Of a stretch of DNA of 64,000 nt, positions 1-12,202 are shown piece after piece (the stretch's first letter is position 1; each line of letters starts with the position of its first letter). The translations under genes and the position numbers were made by a program. A model generated the notes under the pieces. It worked only from the letters and a program-made list of their open reading frames with translations. It was not told the origin of the DNA and did no database searches. Origin of the DNA: Aphanomyces cochlioides (Eukaryota > Oomycota > Saprolegniomycetes > Saprolegniales > Verrucalvaceae); the NCBI GenBank assembly GCA_019828595.1, contig JAHQRK010000012.1, positions 2,170,001 to 2,234,000 on the forward strand, in the 5' to 3' direction.

Positions 1-2
1 AA

Positions 3-516
3 GTGGCATTGATCAATGCTGGCTACGAAGTGTCACAATCCCATAAAGTTCCAGAAGCTCTGAAGACAAACGCGCCAAACCACGTCGTTTGGGATATCAT
101 GCGCAGCTGGGTCAAGAAGCATCCTATCCACAAGAAGGTAGTCAACTTTTGATGCCCTCTGGTATTAATCATGACTTGAACCTAGCGAGAAAATGACGAC
201 GACATTGGTTCTAAGATCTTGGCCAAGGAGCCAGCATTTGAAGCCCAGTTTTCGGTAATCATCGCTCGTCTTGGTCATTGTAGTAGTGATCATGTACTTG
301 TAGGGAAAACGTCCCTCTGTCGATAAGGAAAAGGCCCTTCGTTTCCCCAAGAACCCTGAAGCGAACTGGGGACCAAAGAGTCGTGCGCGAGGCTTAACTG
401 GAAGCGAGTTGGCCAGCGTTGTCGGTATGAACATAGTATCTTCACATGGTCACGGCTTGAATTGTCTAGAAGAACGACAAGAACCGGAAGGCAAAAAGCC
501 CAAGTTGGAAGAATAA
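3..516 (+). CDS. TRMT1: TRMT1-like tRNA (guanine-26) dimethyltransferase, 3' part
   Basis: C-terminal end of a gene entering from the left. Proposed exons 3-137, 186-254, 304-424 and 470-516 join in frame across three introns of about 45-49 nt. The first exon reads VALINAGYEVSQSHKVPEAL, then a DIMRSWVKKHP segment; later exons give the FPKNPEANWGPKSRARG segment and a Lys/Glu-rich tail. These resemble the C-terminal part of TRMT1/Trm1, the enzyme that makes N2,N2-dimethylguanosine at position 26 of tRNAs. The SAM-binding catalytic domain lies outside the window. The family call rests on this tail; the exon joins are inferred from splice consensus and frame. Confidence 0.8.
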
Positions 517-765
517 AGGTCTGCAATGTCATAAACAAAGAGGCGTGTTTTGATGCGATGTCGCTGCCCCGTATTGAGTCTTCCCATAGAGTACAGCATG
601 TCGTCGTCGTCATCTTCATGAACCCATCTTGGGTCTCGTTGAAGTCGTCTTGATGAATATTTTATTCAAATTTCAACTCTTATACTTGAAGTTTGTATGC
701 AAATTTGCTCATTGATAAAAAACAATGAGGTCACGAGGATTTGGTTGACAACGAAATCTTTCCAC

Positions 766-3700
766 ATGAAGTCGTCGCGCCCACTGAACAATCCTGTCGG
801 CGGAAGCACGACCAGCTATGGAACAGCATCTCTGGACGTCGACTCTCCATCAAATTCATCCATTGTTCCATCTGTATCGCCAACGAGTGACGTCGAATCT
901 GTTGTTCCTGGTGTGTTGTCGCCAAATACTGGAGCAACTGCAACATTCGCCAAGAATTATCCATCATCGACCACTGCAGCAGCAGTGCTCTCGCCAATTG
1001 ATGTCCGTTCTCCTCTATTGAAAAGAGCGTCGTCTCAAAACTATGGCAGTATTCCAAATAGTCCAAGCGTACCGTTCGGGAATGGAGGGTCCAACGCGAA
1101 AAACAAGAGTTGGAACGACAAGAAGGACGAAAAGAGCGCGTGGGATTACATTCACATGGACGTTCGACGACAAAGCCGAGATCGTCTGAGCAGGCAAGTC
1201 GAAAGTTTTGCTGTTCGTCACTCTTTGCCTACAGGTTTTTGGATCAGAGCGACGTCGGCTCCGTTGTGGATATCATCGAAGCTGTTTCAGCAATTGTGTA
1301 CGCAAGCATCTATGTCACGTACACTTATCTCCCCGACAACGCGGTAGGGAATTCGTCTTGGCTTGGTTTGTTCACTTGCACGTAGAATCTCATCTACTTG
1401 TGGCATGCCGAGTTGTTCGTTGCGAGCTTTTTCTTGATTGACTTTGCTTTCCGGGGCATTGCACTCTCCACCGAGCCGTGGGGTGACATGATTTCTTTCG
1501 TTGGTATCATCAACTTGGGCACCATTATCCCAGTACTGCCCGCTTCCTTCTTCATCCAAGACTAGTAAGGCATCTTCGTCGACACTTCCATGTGATGCTC
1601 ATCGTTTGACTAGCAATTTCTGGACCACGGGGACATTCTGGCGCTTCATTTACCCCATTCGTTTCCTCAAAGTCTACATTGAAGCTCGCCGCGTGATCAA
1701 TCGATTCCACAACGACATGACGCCGCTTACTCTCTTTGCCGTGAACGCTTATCTCCAAATTTTCTGCCTTCTCTTCACATCCGGCGGTGTGATTCAGGTC
1801 CATCTTTCCTCTCGTCTTCGTCTCCATGACGCTGGAGTCCTCGAGTAGATTGCAGAGACAACGTATGGAGACATGGACACTTTCTCTGGCGAATGGACAT
1901 TTTTCAACTCGGTGTTCAATTCGCTTCTGCTGTTCGTTGCCATGAACTACCCGACGGCAGACAACAACTTGACCAAGTGCTTCGTCATGTTCTTGATCGT
2001 CTTGCTCATCATTGTCGTGCCGTATCAGCTCTCGAAATTCTTTGAGATCTATGGCTCCTACTCGACGTATGAATATGCAGTCTTGACGCCATCCAAACGC
2101 ATGAAACACATTGTTCTCTGTGGAGATCTTACGCCGAATCGCATTGAGCAGTTCTTCAACGAAATCTTCCACGAAGACCACGACCTCGTTGACACACGCG
2201 TGGCTGTCTTGTCGGATGATGAACCATCGTCAGACCTGGTACGTCGACTTAGCTATCCTTGCTAGACAACTCACGGTGTCTTGCTTACAGGTGGCGTTGC
2301 TGCTTGATCCATTCATTGCGAAACGCACGACGTTCCTCAAAGGCTCGATTCTCCACGACTACGACGCCGCCCGTGCTTCTTGTGAATCGGCTTCGGCCAT
2401 TTTCGTACTCACGCGGAAAGTCGGCCAAGAAGATGTCAACTTATCGGATCATCGGACATTCATGCGCGCAATGGCTGCCCATCGCGTCGCCAAGAATGTG
2501 CCTATATATGCCCAGCTCCATCTCTCCTCGAACAAACATCTCTTCCATGACATCGAGCACAACAACGTGCTCTGCTTTTCAGAGGTGATTCACTCGATCT
2601 TGGCGCAGAATTGCCTTTGTCCTGCCTTCTCCACGTTCATTTACAACCTCACGACGACAGCAGGGTGAGCCTAGTGGTCCATCTTCATCTCGTGACTTGT
2701 TCGTAGATGCGCTACTGAGTTGGACGAGACGTGGGAGTCGCGCTACTTGCACGGAGCGAGCCATGAGTTGTATTCTGTCCGACTACCTCCCTCCGATGTA
2801 AACTTGTTGATATCCAAACGTCTTGTGACTTTATTGGTATTTAGGTGATCCAAGGACTCACGTTTGCCGACGTCTCGTCGTGGATCTACTCGCGTTGCAA
2901 CGGAGTTATCCTGTTTGCCATCCACATTGTCTCTGCCGATGGACATGGCACGATCGTACTCAATCCTGGCAACACATATACATGCCGAGGGGACGAAATC
3001 GGCTTTGTGATTGCAAAAGACCGAAAGACGGCCGATCATGTGACCGCCATGGCGAAAGAAGCATCACAGAAACAAATCTCGGGAACTTCTCACAGCATGC
3101 TCAAGTCCGACAGCATTCACGAGCTTGCTACTGCCACCGAGGCGCCGCTCAACAAAAAGAAAGGCCCTGCCGTGAAGAAGAAGCGCAACTCGAGGACATT
3201 GATCTGGGCTACGAAGGACAACAAGCCAGCAGGCCAAGTGAAGCGCAATTTGAAGGACTGTGTCGTCACGGACGTGATCAAACTCAAGTTTTCATCTGCT
3301 CCAGTCGTCGTCGTCTTACTAGCGCCAACGTTCCCAGACCACATGGAGTATTTTGTCGTTCCATTGCGCAGTCCCGTCATGAAAGATCATCATCCGATCG
3401 TCTTCCTGACGCACAAGTTGCCATCTCGCGAGTCGTTCGAGCCGCTTGCAGGCTACAGTGACATCTATTTCGTCGAGACGACCAAGATCTGCCTCGAGTC
3501 ACTCAAGCGCGGCGGTGTTGAAATTGCAAGACGGATCGTCCTCATGTGTGGCGGAGGTGAATTCGCCGAGACAAGCAGTGCGGAACTACTCGCCGATGCG
3601 GTAAGATTGAAACTCGTTCGTCGCTCACTGGGTCTTTTTAGTCGTCGATTGCGACCCACAAGAGTATTACTAGTCTCCTTGGCCCATTGCGTGCTCCTGC

Positions 3701-4508
3701 TGTCATCACTGAGCTGGTCAATCGGTCAGTTGACTCTCAGAGCCAAGGATTGACTCGAACGTAGGGCCAATGTCCATTTCATCTCGCACAACATTGCGTC
3801 GACGGCGTGGTTTACGCCGATGGACGATCCATGCAGCGAGCTGTCGCTCGTTGACACGGGGAGCTTCTCGCGCTCTCGCGCTTTTGCCTCTGGCCTTACC
3901 TACAGCACGTCGCTCTGCGATAGTCTCATGATCAACCAGTTCTTCAATCCCATGATCAAGAACATCGTCCGCGAATTTGTCTTCTCGGCCTTGCGCGCGG
4001 TAAGTTCTTCGGTTCCTTCATCCTCTGACTGCGTACGACGTAGCACACCGCCGTCTTTCCAAATGTCAGCTCTCCAGTCAAGCCAGGAGTGCCGAGTCGT
4101 AATGCAGTACAGCGCAGCGCTCTCTTCACTTGTGAAATGCCAACGGACTTTGTCGGCAAGACATTCGGCTACGTCTTTGACTACCTCCTCGCCTCTGATG
4201 CGATTCTGACCCTTGGTATTTATCGCTGTGTGGACCACGTCTCGCTCGTTGAAGCAGCGCCTCCAAGTCCCGTTCCTCTATCTCCCACTGCTGCGACGAT
4301 CCCAGAGCTGCAGCAGTTTTCACCAGTGTCTCCTGTTGAAGTCGACTTGACGCCGTTGCTGACGCCAAAGAGCCGCATTGAAATCCCGGAGCAACATCGG
4401 CCCGTGCCTTACGGCTTCGCCTACGTGAATCCAAAGCCGCACGATATCATGACCGGCAACGATCTCATCTACGTCCTCGCGCACAAGCAGCCGTATTGGA
4501 TCTCATGA
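766..4508 (+). CDS. Slo/BK-type channel-like protein with degenerate selectivity filter
   Basis: Eleven exons (766-1193, 1235-1343, 1386-1564, 1614-1797, 1849-2238, 2291-2664, 2707-2797, 2845-3600, 3642-3724, 3765-3999, 4044-4508) join into about 1097 residues. After a Ser/Pro-rich N-terminus come membrane segments including an S4-like FWRFIYPIRFLKVYIEARR stretch, S5, pore loop and S6, then two RCK-like cytoplasmic modules (MKHIVLCGDLTPNRIEQFF; MKDHHPIVFLTHKLPSRESF) and a Slo-like C-terminus ending YVLAHKQPYWIS. Layout and length match large-conductance K+ channels. The pore is odd: where BK has STVGYGD, residues 331-340 read AMNYPTADNN, so K+ selectivity cannot be assumed. No Asp-rich calcium bowl was noticed. 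The first intron is GC-AG. An upstream in-frame ATG exists at 697; 766 was chosen because the extra segment looks non-coding. Confidence 0.85.
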
Positions 4509-4606
4509 TCGTCGCTCCTGCAGTAGATAGAGTCCTTGTCAATAAAGCTCCTCTTGGTCCAATCACATTTGTGTTCATTTTGCTAAAAATACTGTATCGC
4601 CATCTC

Positions 4607-7600
4607 ATGCAACACACGTCCGTAAGTCGACGCTCTCTCTGTGAACATGAGCTTGAACGAGCATCTTTGTATGTTAGATTTCACTGGAAGTTGTTGGCAC
4701 GGGCAGTGATGGCACAGAGCCGTCGGTCATGTTCACCGTCAAGAAGCACGGCGTCTACAGCGACGACGAGAAGGTTGCGCAACGGTTCGTCTTGCAGTCT
4801 TGCACTTCCATGGACCATGACTCATGGGACTCCTAGGTATCTCTTCAATTGCGGCGAAGGCACGCAGCGTCTGTGCAATGAGAATGGTCTGAAGCTTGGT
4901 GCATTGACCTCCATCTTCATGACACGAATGGATCCATTGGTGCACAATCTGTGATCGTCAAATGAGCTAAACGACGTGGTCCATAGACGTGCAGCGGCAT
5001 TCCAGGCATGATATTAGCGCTGGGATCTTCCGGCAATGCAGACTTGCGCGTCGTCGGTCCAGCAGATACGTACGGCTTTGTGGCGTCGACCAAGAGCTTT
5101 GCGCGGCGGAATTACCCTGCAATCACATGCGTTGAAGTGGACACAGACACAAAGACGGATGCAAATTCTCACGTGGGATACACAGCAGCGGCGTCAAACA
5201 AAGCAGTGGTGGACGACCAGTTCGTGCGAATAACTCCAGTCTCAGTCAAACGACAGCAGAAGCCACCGCCTTTTGTACCGTGCAGACATTGCCAAGTGCG
5301 TCCATCGTGTGTGGATCAACCAGTGAAGGCGAAGAAGGCTGCAGTGGTCTCTAGAGGCCACGGACAAGATGAATCCATGCTCGAGTGGTTGCGTTCGTTC
5401 TACCAAACCCACGACGCGTCCAAAGTGCCGTACTTCCAAGTCATTCTCAACAAATACCAAGGAAGACATGACGAGCTCAAGCGCATGCTCTTCGCCAAGT
5501 ACGGATCCGACGAAGGTGCAAGAAAAGACGCCGGTAAGGAAAGTCAAGAGCTCGCGGTCAAGGCTGAAGACATGCCAAGCAACAAAGCTGGCGAGAACCA
5601 CGACAGCAGCGACGATGACGACAGTTCCAGCAGTGATGCACCTTCATCGTCAGATCACACAGTCAAGGAGGAGACAAAAGTCGACACGTCCAAGCTATCC
5701 AGGCTGTCGAAAGAGAGGGACGACAGCTCGAGCGACGACGACGACTCGGAGTCCTCCATGGAAACGTGGCTGCGTCATTTCTACCAGCAGCACAACCCTG
5801 CTATGCTGCCGCGCATCACGACCGTCTTGAACACATATCGAGGGCGGGAAGAGCAGCTGAAGGCCATGCTGGAGCAAAAATACGCCAAGGTGGATCAGGC
5901 TGTCCCATGCGAATGTCATGGTGACTAATGCGCCGTAGGAGCCTCCCTCTTTGAAGCAGCAAGGGATGGAACCGCCGCCTGCAAAGAAAGCCAAGATTAC
6001 TGACGATGCGGTCTCTATGACGTTCGTGAGTCCGCCGCCTCTGCCGCTTGCAGCGCCAATCCAGCATGACCAACTCGTCATCTACGTCCTCGAGTACGCG
6101 CGCAAGAGCAGGAACAAGTCGCATTGACATGAGCTTAGATTCAAAGGAACGACACCTACACTGGTCTGGCTCGTGGATTTACCCGACATGACGTGGCTGC
6201 CTCACATCCAAGCTCAGTTGACGCCATGCAAGACGCATCACCCGTCGCTGGTTGTCCACATGACGCCAGCACACATTGCGATTCATCCAGCGTCCGTCTT
6301 CCTCTTCCATCTCGCGATCTTGATGGAATTTCTTGGCTAGGTATGTAGCATGGATCGGGCTTGTTTCGTCGCCGGAAACGCGGCATTTGCTCTTTGACGG
6401 CGCTCTTCTTGACCATTTCCGCGACGGTGTGCATGCCATTAATTTCAAAGCGTCGGCGCAACTTCGCTTGAATTTACATGCCAAGTCGACGGCGTTGTTT
6501 CCACTCTCCAAGCAATTCCAGTCGCTTCAAGCCGATGGTGCAGTCGAGAAATTGGTGCTTCGGACAACCAGTGGCCATTTTCACGTAGCTCAACCACGCA
6601 TGACATGCCAGCTCACAGTGGCGAAGACATCGCAAGTCTTGGGTTTCCACTACGACACGGCCAAGTGGGAAATTCCGCCGCCGTTGCCGTCGTCGTCGAC
6701 AGAGTTGCCGCAGCCTCCGCCACCATTGAATTCATTGCCAAAATTGACATTTCTCGGCACGGGATGTGCAGCTCCGTCCAAATTGCGCAACAGTAGCGGC
6801 ATTTACTTTGAATTCGCACCGCCTTCGCTCCATGGCATGCTTATGGATTGTGGCGAAGGTTTGCATGTTCTCGATGACGCAATGCATTGATGGCGAATTT
6901 TGTAGGCACGTTTGGTCAATTGTACCGACAGTTCGGCACGTCGACGTGGGCTCGCATTGCGGCGCTGCAATTGATTTGGATTTCCCATAAGCATGCCGAC
7001 CACCATTGCGGTCTCCTCCGCGTTCTTTTGGAACGGCATCGGGCATCCATACAAGCCTCTCGTGCTGCCACGTCATTGATCTTGATTGCTCCAGGCGCTG
7101 TCTTGGCGTATGTCTCTCGGTGGAAGAGCGCATGGCTGACAAATGTCCATTTGGTCACGTGCGATGCATTCAACCAGCCCGACCATCCACTGCGGAACTT
7201 GGCCTTGTCGCTCACGGGCTTCCAGAATTTATGGAGCGTCCCAGTGCACCACTGTCACGATGCATTCGGTCTGGTCGTCATTTCCGGGAGTGGGATCAAA
7301 GTGGTGTATTCCGGGGACACACGGCCTTGCGACCGTCTAATCCACGATGGTTTCCGCCCGCATGTGCTCATCCACGAGGCAACATTCGAAGACTCGATGA
7401 TGGACGACGCCTTGGCGAAAAACCACAGCACGGTTGGAGAAGCCATGGACGTCGGCGTTCGCATGCAAGCGATGCTTGTTCTTCTCACGCATTTCAGTCA
7501 ACGGTATCCATCCTTGCCTCCACGCTACGTCGGATCTTCCATCTCGAACGTCGGGTTCGCCTTTGACGGGATGCAAGTCGTCTTGGCGGATCCTTTCGCA

Positions 7601-7648
7601 GTCGTGGGGACGACACTCAATACGTTTATGCACACGCTCTCTTCGTAG
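4607..7648 (+). CDS. ELAC2: tRNase Z, long form (ELAC2-type)
   Basis: Eight exons (4607-4621, 4678-4784, 4837-4939, 4987-5889, 5939-6093, 6139-6291, 6341-6858, 6906-7648) give about 898 residues; the 15-nt first exon supplying the start is inferred. The long form carries two metallo-beta-lactamase-type halves and cuts the 3' trailer from pre-tRNA. Seen: an inactive N-terminal half with YLFNCGEGTQR, and a C-terminal half with FLGTGCAAPSKLRNSSGIYF (PxKxRN loop), MDCGEG, and the zinc motif HKHADHHCG (about residues 679-687), then GDTRPC and HFSQRYPSLP. The linker holds two copies of a WLRxFYQxH...YxGRxxxLKxML helical repeat at about 206-250 and 333-376 in Ser/Asp-rich sequence, unusual for the family. 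It starts 98 bp after the channel gene, on the same strand. Confidence 0.92.
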
Positions 7649-9104
<1,456 letters not shown>

Positions 9105-9637
9105 ATCCCTATTGCCTCTTAATGCAATAACATGAGTCTATGCATATTACGTCTTGTTCTGTTTGCCACTGTCCTTCTCGGCTTGTCCTGTCTGGCGATC
9201 TTCACAACCAGACACAATCCAAGGAGCCCGCGTACAGTGGGTGCTTCTGTCGTGGTTTGTATCGTCGTCAGACACTCTTCTGCCTGTCCCACTGCCAGGA
9301 GGATAAGTCAGTCCCCACGCACGCGAAAGAAGTCAATCGACCTGCCTGTGGCCTCCGTCGGAAGAGTGTTTGTTTCACTGTCAACACTTGGCTTTACGGC
9401 AACGTGCATATCCTCCTTTCAGTATTCAAGGCCTTCCACGACAAAACGCATTTCCGCAGGGCATGCGTTGCCTTGACACTGACCAAGAGAAGATGTTTTA
9501 ACCACTCAATTGAGGATGGGCAACACATCGCCATCTTTACGAATGGTAGAGCTTAACGACATGAATTTTGCTCAACATCAGACAGTGGACGACTTGTGCA
9601 GATGAAGGCAAGGCGAAATTAAGACAAGTACACGTAA
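9105..9637. other. Intergenic region with an unsupported secreted-like ORF
   Basis: About 530 bp between GAPDH and COX19, whose 3' ends face each other. A 114-codon plus-strand frame at 9132-9476 begins with a hydrophobic, signal-peptide-like stretch (MSLCILRLVLFATVLLGLSC), but the rest has no recognisable domain and most of it may be GAPDH 3' UTR. This gap is much wider than other convergent gaps in the window, so a short unrecognised gene is possible. Confidence 0.25.
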
Positions 9638-10127
9638 TTATTTGCCTGGTTCCTTCAAAATACCTCCCTTGACACGCAGACCTGACACAAATCCTTCCTC
9701 TATAAATTTGACAAGTAAGATGAATTATGGCCACGCGCTTGTGCTTACTCTCGGTCACACCTTCGCGTGGTGCAGCTTTCGCTTTGGCTTTTTCGAATGC
9801 TTCCTGGTTGAAGCCCAAAAGATCCAAGTTTTCCTGCTGCATCAGTCCCCTATGAGAGATACCAACATTAGATCGCACACATCCAAGAACAGTACTTGTC
9901 CATGCGGCATTCCAAGTACTTTTGCGAAAGGTGTTTGCACTCGATGTGGCTATTCTTCTTCTGTTTCAAGCATGCCAGAAATACCTAGCATCGTGGCTCT
10001 ACGTCACTCGTCCACATGAACTCAACTGTACCTTCATGGGTTCTTTGCATTCTCCATAGTGATCGAGAGGGAAGGATCCTTTCTCGGGGGGTTTAGCTTG
10101 CGACGCGGCACCACCAAAGGCGTTCAT
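9638..10127 (-). CDS. COX19: COX19, cytochrome c oxidase assembly twin-CX9C protein
   Basis: Four minus-strand exons (10127-10032, 9984-9896, 9849-9749, 9699-9638) give 115 residues. The copper-related assembly factor COX19 acts in the mitochondrial intermembrane space in complex IV biogenesis. Diagnostic sequence: KPPEKGSFPLDHYGECKEPM, then KYLECRMDKGLM. After splicing, two CX9C motifs form a coiled-coil-helix-coiled-coil-helix fold: C-KEPMKVFLA-C, which spans the first intron, and C-KHLSQKYLE-C. The tail EGFVSGLRVKGGILKEPGK comes from the last exon. No single frame exceeds about 75 codons of true coding sequence, so the gene is easily missed. It diverges from the CBM9-like gene across a promoter rich in TCCGGA elements. 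Confidence 0.93.
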
Positions 10128-10150
10128 GCTTGCTTTGCATATCCATGGGA

Positions 10151-10265
10151 TTATCCGGAAACCACCAGGAATACGGATAAATATAATTTTATCCGGGCGA
10201 GACTGTAATTCTCCGGATACCATGCTTTGATTGGGTCGTTTCCGGAAAACGTTTAATTTATCCGG
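10151..10265. promoter_or_regulatory. Divergent promoter with clustered TCCGGA elements
   Basis: Between the COX19 start (10127, minus) and the CBM9-like start (10294, plus). It contains TTATCCGGA (10151-10159), ACGGATAA (10173-10180), ATCCGG (10191-10196), TCCGGATA (10212-10219), TCCGGA (10241-10246) and TTATCCGG (10258-10265). The same core recurs upstream of other genes in the window. Confidence 0.55.
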
Positions 10266-10293
10266 TCAATGGTCATTTTTGATTTGGATCTTC

Positions 10294-11542
10294 ATGCGAC
10301 TGTGGATCAGTCTTGTCGGGATTGTTGCGACGCCAGTCCTCGGCGCAGACACGCAAAGCCGCTGCAGTTTTAGCTCTGAACATCCTCTTAGATATGCAGC
10401 GACACATCTGAATGGAGCGAAGATCCAAATCGACGGTCTCCTCAACGATGACGCATGGAGTGATGCCCCCTGGACGACGTCATTCAATGACATTCAAGGT
10501 CCCAAGTTTTGGAGCCAACCATGGTTCAAAACTCAAGTCAAAATGCGCTACGATGATTCATTTTTATATGTCGGAGCATACTTGGAAGAGACAGCCGTGT
10601 GGGCCAAGCTCACCCACCGCAATGACGTCATTTTCTACGACAATGACTTCGAGATTTTTATCGACCCTGCTGGTACGACACACAACTACAAGGAGTTTGA
10701 AGTGAATGCTCTCAATTCAACATGGAATCTCTTCTTGAACAAACCATACCGTGATGGTGGTGGCGAAAATAGTACTCGAGTGGATCCAACTTATGGTTTC
10801 GACATGTTTGGCAAAGGTCTTCAGAGTGCTGTCTTCGTCAAAGGTCCCATCAACGATCCGAGTACGTATCTGTCTGTAGTGTCACATCTTGATCTTGATG
10901 TGGGTTAGATCAAAGATTGCACTACTGGACGGTGGAAATTGCGCTACCGCTGAAAGAACTTGCGTTCAACACATCAGTGGCAGTGCCACCCAAAGACAAG
11001 TCATGGTGGCGCATCAATTTTTCCCGCGTCGAATGGTAAGATCTTCCAGCAGAAAACTCATCACAACCATCTCCTCAAGGCTAGTTCAAGTGGTGAATGG
11101 AGCGTACGAGAAGATCCCAAACCTTCCTGAGGAGAACTGGTCGTGGACTTCGCAAGGCGCGATTGCAATGCACATGCCTGAAAAATGGGGCTACCTCCAA
11201 TTCCGCAAAGCGTCCAGCGTGGATCCCGTGCCTGAGGATCCTGAATTTCCAGCACGCTACTTGGCTTTTGCAGTCTACTACGCTCAGAAGGCTTATCTCG
11301 ACAAGAATAAGGCCTACGCCACCTCCCTCGATGCGCTACGGCCATTTATTACCAGTAAGGATGTTGTGTCGTGTCTGAAATTGGACTACTTGAAGGTACG
11401 AAGCTCTATTTGCAGCATGGAAATGCCCATGAATGCTGTGCAATAGGTGACAGCGGATGGCTTCTATGCTGGCGTCTCGAGCAATGGCTACACGGCGCAT
11501 ATTCGCTACGACTCCTACACATATGTGACTCGCGCAACGTAA
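10294..11542 (+). CDS. Secreted CBM9-like (carbohydrate-binding) protein
   Basis: Exons 10294-10861, 10909-11035, 11080-11395 and 11447-11542 give about 368 residues. The start MRLWISLVGIVATPVLGA is a typical signal peptide. The mature part has IDGLLNDDAWSDAPWTTSF, MRYDDSFLYVGAYLEETAVW, YDNDFEIFIDPAGTTHNYKE and WWRINFSRVEW, the pattern of the CBM9/DOMON-like fold found in extracellular carbohydrate-binding proteins; later come W-rich segments around EENWSWTSQGAIAMHMPEKW. No catalytic domain is visible, so sugar binding or attachment to another exported protein is the likely role. The third exon uses the acceptor after CTCCTCAAG, chosen because it preserves frame. The whole sequence could also be a free-standing family of unknown function. 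Confidence 0.8.
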
Positions 11543-12202
11543 TTTCAACTAAAAGCAACACATTCAAAGCACGAGACTTGCTAGGTTGTGCTAGGAACAA
11601 GACATTTTCAAATTAATGATGCCTGAGTTGACACGCTCGTCGAGTTTGTGGCAGCTCCATACGACATCACCATGGTCAATAACAGGCTAGAAAACAAGTT
11701 CTGTGCGTGTGGCAGCTGAAATATAATAAGTCGTCAAGCATGACAATCTATGCATTTGTCGCCTTCAAACAAAGTCTCTTTAACCAATTCTCCCGTCATG
11801 CAGACCAAAACTTTCAAATTAGAGTCCTGTTGCGAGGAACGTCTCACAGTGAATGATGACAATGTTACCAACATGAAACGTTCTCCTCATGTGGACAACA
11901 CGATACATGCTTGACATCATGGAAGATCTCAAAGATCGATGGCGATCTTGTCCATGGTTTGGAGGGTGCCCTGCATCTCAAACTTGGCAGTCATCTCCAG
12001 TTTGATCCTTACATGAGATCCAGCGTCTTCTGTGGCCTGAGGGCAGTGAATTCGTCGCGATTCTCCCTTGGAAGCCGCATCTCTTGTGGCGCCTTTTTCT
12101 GATGGATAATTTTGAAAATCATTTTCATTTATTTAGTGTGAGTCCAACTAGTCTGAGGTGTCTTTTCTTTCACCATCGCCGCCGCCGTCGCTGATTTCCA
12201 CC
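11543..12202. other. Intergenic region
   Basis: 660 bp between two plus-strand genes. A minus-strand open stretch at roughly 11936-12119 has modest coding character (contains AKFEMQGTLQTMDKIAIDL) but no start or domain that I can identify. Directly before the next gene the sequence has a pyrimidine-rich leader and CCACC before the ATG. Confidence 0.3.
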
